Source: Parvularcula sp964484475
GTDB taxonomy: Bacteria; Pseudomonadota; Alphaproteobacteria; Caulobacterales; Parvularculaceae
Assembly (NCBI GenBank): GCA_964484475.1
Contig: CAZAFU010000024.1
Coordinates: forward strand, 1-28,996
Direction: 5' to 3'
Length of the DNA stretch: 28,996 nt
In this document: in pieces, positions 15,101 to 22,559 of the stretch
Layout: each line of letters begins with the position of its first letter
How positions within the stretch are numbered: position 1 is the first letter of the stretch
Translations under genes and position numbers: made by a program
The notes under the pieces: generated by a model
What the model was told of the DNA's origin: nothing
Seen by the model: the letters and a program-made list of their open reading frames with translations, nothing else
Databases searched by the model: none

Positions 15101-16360
15101 ATGCCTGAGGCAGACGAGCGTATCGCCGAGCCCGGCACCGCGGACCAAAAAGCCGAGGGCTTTGCACCCGGCCTGATGCTGGAGGCGATCTCGCAACTGC
15201 TCGTCGCCACCCGCTCGCAACAGTCGCCGGGGGAGCGGCGTTACGCGAACGAATTCGCGGCCCGCATTCTTGCCGAGATGCCGCCGAACGAGGTGGTCAA
15301 GGCGGCTGAGCTGATCTCCAAGACCTCGAACGCGCCCGAAGAGCTGCAACGCCAGCTGATCTTCTCCTCGACCGACGCTGCCGCCGTGGTGCTCAAGAGC
15401 CGCAACGTCACCGACGCGGTCCTGATGGAAGCGGCCTCCAAGAGCATCGAGCTGCGCAAGATCATCGCCGCGCGCCAGTCCCTGAGCGAGCCCGTGGTGA
15501 ACCGTCTTCTCTTCTTCGAGGAGACCGAGATCGAGAACATGCTCCTGCCGCGGAGCGATGTGACGATCTCGACGAGCCGCGCCCGCAGGCTGATCGACCG
15601 GGTCGAGCCCGACACCACCCTCGGCTGGCTCCTCGCGAAGCGGACCGACGTGTCGACCCGCCATGCCCTCAGACTGTTCTGGGCCGTGGGGGCGGAAAGC
15701 CGGGCCATCATTCTCAAGCGGTTCAACATCAACCCCACCTTCGCGGCGAAGATCTTCACCCAGATGATGGGCGAAGCCATGATCCGGAAGCAGCACAGCC
15801 CCCTGGGCCAGCTCGTGCGCCTCGTCACGCGGGCCGCGGATGGCCGCGAGACCGCCGAGCCCAGCCCGCTCGCCCTCCAGGTCCTGTCCGAGCTTCGCAG
15901 CCATCCCTCTTCCACCACCGCGAGGAAGGCCGCTGACGCCGCGCATATCAGTCTCGAGCTTGCCGAGAAGATCATGATGGACGGAGCCGGCGAGGCCTAC
16001 ACCATCCTCGCCTCGGCCCTCGGCGTCACGGACAAGAGATTCAGGAGACTGCTCCGGATCTCCCCGCCCAAGGGCTCCGGGCTCCAGCCATTCACCCGCG
16101 AGGTGAAGGACCAGCTGTGCGAACTCTGCGACAACCTCGACCCCGCCAATGCCATCGCCATCCTGAGCTACTGGGAGATCGACTTCCAGGATCGCCGCCG
16201 CGAACGCTTCCAGGAGAAGCTCGAGACCGAGCTTGCCGATATCCAGCGACGTTTCGAAGCCGCCTATTCCGATGGCGGAGGGAATGACGACGCACAGGAC
16301 GAGCCCGCCGAGGGGCCGAACGCGGAAGCGGAACGCCCGCGGCGGCGGCTCTTCGGCTAG
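15101..16360 (+). CDS. DUF2336 family protein
   Basis: A 419-aa soluble protein of the DUF2336 family, which is widespread and uncharacterised in alphaproteobacteria. It is almost all helical, with HEAT-like pairs visible (AAELISKTSNAPEELQRQL, then IELRKIIAARQSLSEPVVNRL); each pair ends in a short acidic turn. The last ~30 residues are disordered and acidic, ending in RPRRRLFG. GAGG lies ~9 nt upstream of the ATG. An in-frame ATG at 14933 would add 56 residues of unlike composition. The helical repeats suggest a scaffold role, which is inference. The stop shares a CTAG with the dCTP deaminase gene. Confidence 0.85.
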   Translation: MPEADERIAEPGTADQKAEGFAPGLMLEAISQLLVATRSQQSPGERRYANEFAARILAEMPPNEVVKAAELISKTSNAPEELQRQLIFSSTDAAAVVLKSRNVTDAVLMEAASKSIELRKIIAARQSLSEPVVNRLLFFEETEIENMLLPRSDVTISTSRARRLIDRVEPDTTLGWLLAKRTDVSTRHALRLFWAVGAESRAIILKRFNINPTFAAKIFTQMMGEAMIRKQHSPLGQLVRLVTRAADGRETAEPSPLALQVLSELRSHPSSTTARKAADAAHISLELAEKIMMDGAGEAYTILASALGVTDKRFRRLLRISPPKGSGLQPFTREVKDQLCELCDNLDPANAIAILSYWEIDFQDRRRERFQEKLETELADIQRRFEAAYSDGGGNDDAQDEPAEGPNAEAERPRRRLFG

Positions 16361-17421
16361 CCTTCCGTCCGGAAGTGCTTGGAGAGCCTGAGGCCCTGCC
16401 CCTGGTAGTTCGACTCCCGCGCTGAGCCGTAGAGCGCTTTCGGGGTCTCCGCGAGTTCCTCGTAGAGGAGCCTCGCCACCCTCTGCCCGTGTTCGAGCAC
16501 CATCGGCACATCGAAGCCCCTGACCTCCAGGACCGCCCGGCTCGGCGCTTCGAGGCCGAAGCCTGGATCGAAAAAGCCCGCGTAGTGCGCGCGGAAAGCG
16601 CCGAACTCATGGTCGATCGCCACCATCTCGGCTGCAAGATGGGCAGGCACCTTCACCGTTTCGGCGCTCGCGAGAATGTAGAACTCGTCAGGGTCCAGCG
16701 TGATGTATCCATCGTCAGGTGCCGCGATCGGCTCGAAGTAGGTCCTTGGGTCCAGCGCCGCGCGCCGGTCGACGTCGATGAGGCCCGCATGCCGCCTCGC
16801 CCGCCAGCCGACCACCTCGCCGAGGGCCGGCGACAGGTCGACGCTGAGATTGAGCCCCTGGGTGATGTGCCCATCCGGGCCGAGCGCCTCGCGAAGCGGG
16901 CCGTCGGCGAGGGGCGCATCGCCTTGCCGGACCCTCAGTTGGCTGAGGGTGGACCCCTGCCGAACGATCACCGGAAAGGTGCGCGGACAGATCTCGAGGT
17001 AGAGCCTGCCGTCATAACCGGCCGGTACGATATCGTATCCGGCATGGGTTTCCGTGAGCAGGCGGACGAAAACGTCGATGCGTCCGGTCGAGCTCTTGGG
17101 GTTCCCCGCCGCCGACAGGTGCCCCGGCAGGCGGAGGCCCTGTTCGAGCTCCACGACATAGACGCAGCCCCGCTCGAGGACCGCCCCGGCCGAGAGGTCG
17201 AGGGTATGAAGAGTGAGCGCGTCGAGCCTCGACCCAAGACCCTCGGGCCCGGGCAGGAACGCCGCGCGCACCCGGTGGGCCCTTGCGCCCAGGGTCAGGT
17301 CGATCGAGGCAGGCTGGATCTGGGCTTCCGAAAGCGCGCCCCTGACGGCGCCCTCTCGGGCGAGCCCCTTCAGCCCTTCGGCGGTCAGGACCCCTGTCCT
17401 TGTCTGTGCAGAATCTTGCAT
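16357..17421 (-). CDS. dcd: 2'-deoxycytidine 5'-triphosphate deaminase, double-length form
   Basis: Deaminates dCTP to dUTP for thymidylate supply. At 354 aa it is about twice the E. coli Dcd and looks like two fused dUTPase-fold halves. The N-terminal half has QPASIDLTLG (36-45) and YDGRLYLEICPRTF (136-149); the C-terminal half has AGFFDPGFG (281-289) and AVLEVRG (297-303), where Glu299 aligns with the catalytic Glu138 of E. coli Dcd. This long form is the known alphaproteobacterial variant. The ATG at 17421 has only a weak ribosome site. The upstream gap to apaG carries a short palindrome. Confidence 0.92.
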   Translation of the reverse strand: MQDSAQTRTGVLTAEGLKGLAREGAVRGALSEAQIQPASIDLTLGARAHRVRAAFLPGPEGLGSRLDALTLHTLDLSAGAVLERGCVYVVELEQGLRLPGHLSAAGNPKSSTGRIDVFVRLLTETHAGYDIVPAGYDGRLYLEICPRTFPVIVRQGSTLSQLRVRQGDAPLADGPLREALGPDGHITQGLNLSVDLSPALGEVVGWRARRHAGLIDVDRRAALDPRTYFEPIAAPDDGYITLDPDEFYILASAETVKVPAHLAAEMVAIDHEFGAFRAHYAGFFDPGFGLEAPSRAVLEVRGFDVPMVLEHGQRVARLLYEELAETPKALYGSARESNYQGQGLRLSKHFRTEG

Positions 17422-17477
17422 GGCGTCCCGGCATCGCCCGGTGCTTGGCGCTGGTCAAGCCAGCCGATCCACGATAA

Positions 17478-17489
17478 CACCAGCTGGTG
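17478..17489. promoter_or_regulatory. Perfect palindrome CACCAGCTGGTG in dcd-apaG gap
   Basis: A 12-base perfect palindrome lies 57 bases upstream of dcd and 30 bases upstream of apaG. A second, GCTGG-N5-CCAGC at 17450-17464, uses the same CTGG/CCAG words. Both lie in the 97-base divergent gap. They may be operators for a dimeric regulator, but no consensus I know fits and chance is possible. Confidence 0.25.
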
Positions 17490-17518
17490 CGGGGCTGAGG
17501 GCGAAGAAAGGCAGCGCC

Positions 17519-17935
17519 ATGCTGGACGATTTCGAAGAGCTGATCTCCGAGGCGACGACCGAGGGCGTGCGCGTGCGGGTGTCCTCTGACTATCTCGAAG
17601 ACGAATCCGAGCCGGAGGAAGGCCGTTATTTCTGGGCCTACACCGTCAGGATCGACAACGACTCCCATCAGGCCGTCACTTTGTGCCGCCGGACCTGGCA
17701 CATCGCCGATGCCATGGGCCAGAGCTTCACCGTGGAAGGCGAGGGCGTGGTCGGCGAGCAGCCGATCCTCGCGCCCGGTGATGCCTATGAATACACCTCC
17801 GCCACCCCCCTCTCCGCGCCCTCGGGGATGATGTTCGGGGCCTACGAGATGAACCGGGAAGACGGGCATACCTTCCTTGCGACGATCCCCCCCTTCAGCC
17901 TCGACAGCCCCCACGATTCGCGGCGGATGAGCTAG
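17519..17935 (+). CDS. apaG: ApaG family protein
   Basis: A 138-aa single fibronectin-III-like domain of the ApaG family. In enterobacteria it is linked to Co2+/Mg2+ homeostasis and lies beside apaH; its molecular role is not settled, and related domains occur in F-box proteins as sugar- or nucleotide-binding parts. Marks here are RYFWAYTVRIDN, LCRRTWHIADAMG, VVGEQPILAPGDAYEYTS and the C-terminal FLATIPPFSLD. Length is slightly above the usual ~125 because of the acidic N-terminus. The ATG at 17519 has AAGG upstream; the longer frame from 17213 overlaps dcd and is spurious. Confidence 0.95.
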   Translation: MLDDFEELISEATTEGVRVRVSSDYLEDESEPEEGRYFWAYTVRIDNDSHQAVTLCRRTWHIADAMGQSFTVEGEGVVGEQPILAPGDAYEYTSATPLSAPSGMMFGAYEMNREDGHTFLATIPPFSLDSPHDSRRMS

Positions 17936-18082
17936 GCTTTCCCGGGGCTTCGGGCCGCAACTCAAGGAGACGTGTACGGCGGAACCCCGGTTTTTCCGAA
18001 CGTGCGGCCATTTATCCCGTTCTTTCCTCGAGGCCCGCGGCGAGCGGTCGTGGGCTCACGAAGCCAAGAATGGAGAACAGCC

Positions 18083-19108
18083 ATGACCAAGCGTTGCATC
18101 ACAGCACTCGCTGCCGTTTCCGGCCTCGCCCTGGCCACCGCGTCCGCCCAGAGCCCGTATCTCACCGATGAAGGTGACTATCTCACCCTGTCCGGCACCG
18201 TGAACACCGTCGACGACGACAGCTTCACCATCGACTACGGCATGGATGTCATCGAAGTCGAATTCGACGAGGCCGGTCTCTTCGAGGAACCCGCCGAAAG
18301 CCTTTATCCCGGTGACGAAGTGACGGTCTACGGCACCGTCGATGACGAGTTCTTCGAAGGCCGCGTCATCAATGCCGAGAGCGTCTATGTCCGTGGCGAC
18401 AGCACCGTCTATGGCGGCGACGAGGCCACCACCGCGCTCTTCTTCATCGACCCCTATCCGGGCACCATGGCCGACGGCACCTTCGTCTCCCTCGATGGCG
18501 AAGTCACCCGGGTCCGCAACCGCGAGTTCATGCTTGATGCGGGCGGCACCATGATTTCCGTCGATACCATGGAGCTGGGCTACAACCCCCTCGACGACGA
18601 GGGCCGCCAGCGGATCCAGGAAGGCGACAGGGTCACCGTCGCGGGCTATCTCGATGACACCCTGTTCGACGAGACCGAGCTGAGCGCGCGTGCCGTCTAC
18701 AAGACCGACACCGGCACCTCCATGCAGTCCCGCAGCTCGCGGATGGACCGCAGCGACCGAGAAGACAGGCGCAGCAACCGTTCGAATTCGGACCGCTACA
18801 GCGAGCGTGACGACAGTGAGGACCGCTCGAACCGCAGGGCCTCGCGTGACCGCTCCGAGCGCGACGTCGAGCGCATGTTCACCACCAGCGAATTCGCCGC
18901 TCTCGACCGGAACGACGATGGCGTCGTGACCGTGCGCGAGTATGTCCGCTCGACCTCGGACATGGACAACATCACCAGAAGCGAGGCGCGCGAGCTCTTC
19001 GCGGCCATCTCGGGTGATGACGACGAGCTGACCCGCCGCGAGTTCCTGAACCCGAACCCCGATGCAGAGGACCTGTTCGAAGAAGTCCTCCTGCGTGAAG
19101 ACGGCTAG
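18083..19108 (+). CDS. Secreted two-OB-repeat / EF-hand protein
   Basis: A 341-aa exported protein with no named family that I recognise. Order: Sec signal peptide (1-22, cleavage after ASA), OB-like beta repeat 1 (~33-103), a related repeat 2 (~134-207), a disordered Ser/Arg/Asp-rich linker (~211-262), an EF-hand loop DRNDDGVVTVRE (275-286), and a second degenerate EF-like loop (~309-320, with E at its last position but no D at its first). The paired repeats share the pattern GxVxxV...F.L, GDxVTV.G..DD, SVYV/AVYK. It probably acts in the periplasm and binds calcium at the C-terminus. GGAG lies 7 nt before the ATG; the upstream in-frame start at 17972 would bury the signal peptide. Confidence 0.85.
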   Translation: MTKRCITALAAVSGLALATASAQSPYLTDEGDYLTLSGTVNTVDDDSFTIDYGMDVIEVEFDEAGLFEEPAESLYPGDEVTVYGTVDDEFFEGRVINAESVYVRGDSTVYGGDEATTALFFIDPYPGTMADGTFVSLDGEVTRVRNREFMLDAGGTMISVDTMELGYNPLDDEGRQRIQEGDRVTVAGYLDDTLFDETELSARAVYKTDTGTSMQSRSSRMDRSDREDRRSNRSNSDRYSERDDSEDRSNRRASRDRSERDVERMFTTSEFAALDRNDDGVVTVREYVRSTSDMDNITRSEARELFAAISGDDDELTRREFLNPNPDAEDLFEEVLLREDG

Positions 19109-19130
19109 TCGCTGAACGCTGCACTTTGGG

Positions 19131-19158
19131 AACGGCCAGCCCCCGGGCTGGCCGTTTT
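19131..19158 (+). terminator. Rho-independent terminator of the OB/EF-hand gene
   Basis: A perfect 12-base inverted repeat (AACGGCCAGCCC / GGGCTGGCCGTT, two bases between the arms) is followed by TT, giving a TTTT run. It begins 22 bases after the stop of the secreted protein gene and just before the convergent ttcA stop. The T-run is on the plus-strand side only, so it terminates plus-strand transcription. Confidence 0.88.
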
Positions 19159-19162
19159 CGTA

Positions 19163-20014
19163 TCAGAGGTCTTCGAAGGGAAAGATCCGCTCGTCGAGGA
19201 GGTGGCTCGGCCGCACGTTCCGGAGGGCACGGAACATCACCTCGCGCTGGCCGGGCCGCTTGCTTTCCCAGTCGGAAAGAAGCTCCTTCATCGCCATCCG
19301 CTGCAACCCTTCCTGCGTGCCGCAGAGGTTGCAAGGGATGATCGGGAAGCAGCAGAGTTCCGCAAACTTCGCCAGGTCCTTCTCCGCCGCAAGGATCAGT
19401 GGACGGAGCACCATGAGGTCGCCCTCGTCGTTCATCAGCTTCGGCGGCATGGCCCCGAGCCTGCCGCCATGCAGCAGGTTCAGCATGAAGGTTTCGAGGC
19501 TGTCGTCGCGGTGGTGGCCGAGAACGATCGCATCGCACCCCTCCTCCCGCGCGACCCGGTAGAGGATTCCCCGCCTCAGGCGTGAGCACATCGAGCAGAA
19601 GGTCTTGCCCTCCGGCACCTTTTCGGTGACCACTGAATAGGTGTCCTCGGTAATGATCCGATAGGCAACGCCGAGGCGCTCCAGGTAGGAGGGCAGAACG
19701 TCCTTGGGGAAACCGGGCTGCCCCTGGTCGAGATTGCAGGCGAGGATCTCGGCCTGAAGGCCGCCCTGCCGCTTCAGGTCCAGAAGCGCCGCCAGCAGCC
19801 CGTAGCTGTCCTTCCCGCCCGAAAGGCAGACCAGCCATTTCTGCGGCGAGCCGTCGGCGCGCGGGGTATCCATCGCGAAGTCTTCCACCGCCTCGCGCAG
19901 CTGGCGGACAATCCTCTTCCTCAGCTTCTTGAAGGTGACCGAAGATGGCGCATCGGCATAGGCGGGAAGGCCCGCCGCCTGCTCGGTGTCGATGGGTGTC
20001 TGTCCGTCAGCCAC
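19163..20014 (-). CDS. ttcA: tRNA 2-thiocytidine biosynthesis protein TtcA
   Basis: Iron-sulfur enzyme that thiolates cytidine 32 of tRNA with ATP activation. The 283-aa protein has the PP-loop SGGKDS (65-70) and the cysteines that hold the 4Fe-4S cluster: Cys140 and Cys143 in FCSMCSRLRRG, and Cys228 in PCNLCGTQ. DAIVLGHHRDDSLETF is the typical second ATP-loop region. The GTG at 20014 is well supported by AGGAAGG 9 nt upstream. It is followed by a terminator-bearing convergent gene and preceded on the same strand by a small membrane protein gene, 96 bases away, which may be cotranscribed. Confidence 0.96.
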   Translation of the reverse strand: MADGQTPIDTEQAAGLPAYADAPSSVTFKKLRKRIVRQLREAVEDFAMDTPRADGSPQKWLVCLSGGKDSYGLLAALLDLKRQGGLQAEILACNLDQGQPGFPKDVLPSYLERLGVAYRIITEDTYSVVTEKVPEGKTFCSMCSRLRRGILYRVAREEGCDAIVLGHHRDDSLETFMLNLLHGGRLGAMPPKLMNDEGDLMVLRPLILAAEKDLAKFAELCCFPIIPCNLCGTQEGLQRMAMKELLSDWESKRPGQREVMFRALRNVRPSHLLDERIFPFEDL

Positions 20015-20110
20015 AAGAGATCGCCTTCCTGAAGAAGCGCCGCCTAGCGCAGAACGGGCCGCCTAAGAATACCCCTCAAGGACGGACCTTGCGGAACTGG
20101 TCGCAGGCCA

Positions 20111-20284
20111 TCAGCCAAGAGCGACAAGCTGCGAGACTGCATCGACTACGAACTCGGCCCAGATGACAAGCAAGAGCCCGGTGACCAGTGCCGCACCCAA
20201 GAGCCTCGCGGCGGCGCTTCGCGCAATCCGCGTCGAGACTGCGATGATCCACGCCAGCGCCTTGTATCGGCTATAACTTTCCAT
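20111..20284 (-). CDS. Small single-span membrane protein, unknown
   Basis: A 57-residue frame (MESYSRYKALAW...) with a basic N-terminal half and one hydrophobic helix at ~27-46 containing LLGAALVTGLLLVIWAE. The ATG at 20284 has a good ribosome site, GGGAG, 6 nt upstream. The frame stays open upstream to a TTG at 20377, but that start has no ribosome site and the added part is unlike a protein domain. I recognise no family. It could be cotranscribed with ttcA. The ribosome site lies in one of two competing helices described in the leader entry. Confidence 0.5.
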   Translation of the reverse strand: MESYSRYKALAWIIAVSTRIARSAAARLLGAALVTGLLLVIWAEFVVDAVSQLVALG

Positions 20285-20356
20285 GCCATGCTCCCTTGTG
20301 ATGCCGAGAAGGGTTTCCCCATGGATCAGGGCGCCGTTTCCTTCACAAGGGGAAAC
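20285..20356 (-). promoter_or_regulatory. Candidate bistable leader of the small membrane protein gene
   Basis: Read on the minus strand, the leader starts with an element at 20356-20343. Its first 8 bases (GTTTCCCC) pair perfectly with 20320-20313 (GGGGAAAC); its last 9 (CCCTTGTGA) pair perfectly with 20301-20293 (TCACAAGGG). The two helices share bases 20349-20351, so they cannot both form in full. The second helix takes in three Gs of the GGGAG ribosome site. This is the layout of a translational on/off switch, but no known riboswitch class is recognised and the structure is inferred by eye. On the plus strand it lies ~190 bases upstream of trpS. Confidence 0.35.
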
Positions 20357-20546
20357 TCCGTTGCGGATAGATTTCAAAAAGACCGCTGGCCGGACGCCGG
20401 CCCGGTCCGGGACCGATTGCGCAGGGGTTTGGCGTGCCCCCGATCAGGGCCTCGAACCTCAGGGCGGATTTTCCGCAGCGCCAAAGCGCCGGAACGACCC
20501 CTCAAGATCGTTGGCGGGACGGATCGCATGCGCTATCGGCCCCGCC

Positions 20547-21566
20547 ATGGCACAGCATACCCAACGCGTTCTCTCAGGCGTCCAGCCCACCGGCAACCTT
20601 CACCTCGGCAACTATCTGGGGGCGATCAAGCAGTGGGTCGGCATGCAGGAAAGCCATGAGAGCCTCTTCTGTATTGTGGACCTGCACGCGATCACCCTGC
20701 CCCAGGACCCGGGCGAGCTCAGGAATTCGACCCGCGAAGTCGCCGCCGCCTACATCGCCGCAGGAATCGACCCCGAACGCTCGGCGATCTTCCACCAGAG
20801 CGCGGTTCCTGCCCATGCGGAGCTTTCGTGGATCCTCTCGTGCATTGCGCGGATGGGGTGGTTGAACCGGATGACCCAATTCAAGGACAAGGCCGGCAAG
20901 GACAAGGAAAAGGCCTCGGTGGGCCTCTTCGTCTACCCGATCCTGATGGCCGCTGATATCCTCGCTTACAAGGCGACCCACGTGCCCGTCGGGGAGGACC
21001 AGAAGCAGCACCTCGAGCTCGCCCGCGATATCGCCGCGAAGTTCAATAACGATATGAACGCGGAAGATTTCTTCCCGCTGCCCGAGCCGATGATCCAGGG
21101 CTCGGCCACTCGCGTGATGTCCCTGCGCGACGGCACGGCGAAGATGTCGAAGTCCGACCCCTCGGACCTCTCGCGCATCACCTTCACGGACGATGCCGAC
21201 ACCATCGCCAAGAAGTTCAAGAAGGCCAAATCCGACCCCGACGCCCTGCCCTCGGAGAAGGAGGGCCTCGAAGGGCGGCCCGAAGCCCGCAACCTCGTCA
21301 ACATCTACGCCGCCCTTGCGGAGTGCGATGTGGAGGAGGTTCTCGCCCGCTTCGGCGGCCAGGGCTTCGGCGCTCTCAAGCCCGCGTTGGCCGATCTCGC
21401 GGTGGAGAAGCTCGCCCCGATTTCGCGCCGCATGCGCGAACTGATGGCAGAGCCGGACGAGATCGACCGCGTCCTGATGAAAGGGGCCGAACGCGCCGAC
21501 GCCATCGCCGCCCCCATCCTCGCCGAGGTGAAGGACATCATGGGGTTCCTGCCGCGGGGGTGGTAG
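20547..21566 (+). CDS. trpS: Tryptophanyl-tRNA synthetase
   Basis: Class I synthetase charging tRNA-Trp. The 339-aa protein starts MAQHTQRVLSGVQPTGNLHLG, with the HIGH-like signature at 16-25, and has VGEDQKQHLELARDIA at 148-163 and the KMSKS loop at 199-203. Length is normal for a bacterial TrpS. The ATG at 20547 fits the family; no strong ribosome site precedes it. A longer frame from 20283 runs through the intergenic region and is not supported. It is monocistronic, with convergent genes downstream and no clear hairpin terminator in the 43-base gap. Confidence 0.97.
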   Translation: MAQHTQRVLSGVQPTGNLHLGNYLGAIKQWVGMQESHESLFCIVDLHAITLPQDPGELRNSTREVAAAYIAAGIDPERSAIFHQSAVPAHAELSWILSCIARMGWLNRMTQFKDKAGKDKEKASVGLFVYPILMAADILAYKATHVPVGEDQKQHLELARDIAAKFNNDMNAEDFFPLPEPMIQGSATRVMSLRDGTAKMSKSDPSDLSRITFTDDADTIAKKFKKAKSDPDALPSEKEGLEGRPEARNLVNIYAALAECDVEEVLARFGGQGFGALKPALADLAVEKLAPISRRMRELMAEPDEIDRVLMKGAERADAIAAPILAEVKDIMGFLPRGW

Positions 21567-21609
21567 GCCACCGCCGGGGCGGCGAGCGCCCAGCCCCCTG
21601 GAGGGCGTG

Positions 21610-22464
21610 TCAGCGGACAGCTTCGAGGAACGGCGTCGGCTGGACGAGCCTGACGCCGGGAGTATTCTCCGCGAGCTGCTCAAGCCAGTGCTTGTGACCG
21701 GCACCGTAGATCACAACCACCCGGTCTCCCGGCCCGGCTACGTCGAGCAGCTTGGAAAAGATCTTGGCGTTCCGCATGGTGTAGTAACCGATCAATTCAG
21801 CCGCAGGCTGATCTTCACCCGCATCAATGCGCAGCATGTCGTAGTAGAAATCGGCGGACGAGGTGAACCCTTCATTCGTCTCGATGATCGCTTCGGCCAT
21901 GGTCATTCCATCGAATGCCGCCTGTTGCTCGACCAGCTTCGCCTGAAGGGCCATGATCGTCGATTGCAAGCGTTCGTCATCGCCGGTGGAAGCCGCGTGG
22001 GCCATCACCTTGTCGAAAGGAAAATAGGCGGGCTCGTCACCGCGCGGCTGCTCGTCGATGCCGTAGACAGTGCCAAGGCCCGCGCGATCGGCCAGCCGGT
22101 AGCCAAGTTGCACCACCTCGTTCGGGGTCTGCGTCAATCGTGCCGGGGAATACCCTTCATAGCCGGTATCCACGAAGTCGGGATTGTTCGTCTGGACTTC
22201 GACCGCCACCACGGTAGGATCGAAGGCCATCAGCCCACCGACGACCGCCCCCATTTCCCGCTGACGCTCCGGGGTGAGAACATCAGGACCGGCGACATCG
22301 ATCAGGTTGGAATCCTGCGTTTCGAAATGCCACGTTCCGACGATCATGACCTCGATGGGGGCAGTTCCGGCAGCGGGAAGAACCTCTTCGCCCGACATCG
22401 TTTCGGGTGTCGCGCAGGCAGAAAGGATCGTCAGGACTGCGGGGGCAAGGAATGTTCTGCTCAT
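21610..22464 (-). CDS. DUF5694 family lipoprotein (TraB-like)
   Basis: A 284-aa putative lipoprotein. The signal ends in the lipobox LSAC (lipidated Cys17). The body matches DUF5694: an EVMIVGTWHF strand near 38-47, a DVLTPERQ helix, VVAVEVQ, and the C-terminal GAGHKHWL, which resembles the active-site end of TraB/ChaN-type hydrolases. A metal-dependent hydrolase role is inferred only from that resemblance. Its start at 22464 is set by the lipobox; there is no clear ribosome site, and the longer frame to 22611 would bury the signal. It lies 95 bases downstream of the tetR gene on the same strand. Confidence 0.82.
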   Translation of the reverse strand: MSRTFLAPAVLTILSACATPETMSGEEVLPAAGTAPIEVMIVGTWHFETQDSNLIDVAGPDVLTPERQREMGAVVGGLMAFDPTVVAVEVQTNNPDFVDTGYEGYSPARLTQTPNEVVQLGYRLADRAGLGTVYGIDEQPRGDEPAYFPFDKVMAHAASTGDDERLQSTIMALQAKLVEQQAAFDGMTMAEAIIETNEGFTSSADFYYDMLRIDAGEDQPAAELIGYYTMRNAKIFSKLLDVAGPGDRVVVIYGAGHKHWLEQLAENTPGVRLVQPTPFLEAVR

Positions 22465-22559
22465 GCCGCGTAACTTAGCGGCAGCGGCAGGCTGGTCAAA
22501 GCAATCTTCGGCGGGACGCATGACCGGAGCCGAACGGGCCGTGCGATGCCGGTCTCGAT

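Noticed and set aside
17981..18004. GGAAC...CGTG upstream of the OB/EF-hand gene as a general-stress (EcfG-type) promoter
   Set aside because: The spacing is 15 bases rather than 16-17 and the second box is CGTG rather than CGTT.
20491..20512. GGAAC-N13-CGTT upstream of trpS as an EcfG-type promoter
   Set aside because: The boxes match but the 13-base spacer is too short for the known consensus.
21567..21609. CGCCC...GGGCG hairpin after trpS as a terminator
   Set aside because: Only a 5-base stem and no T-run on either strand.
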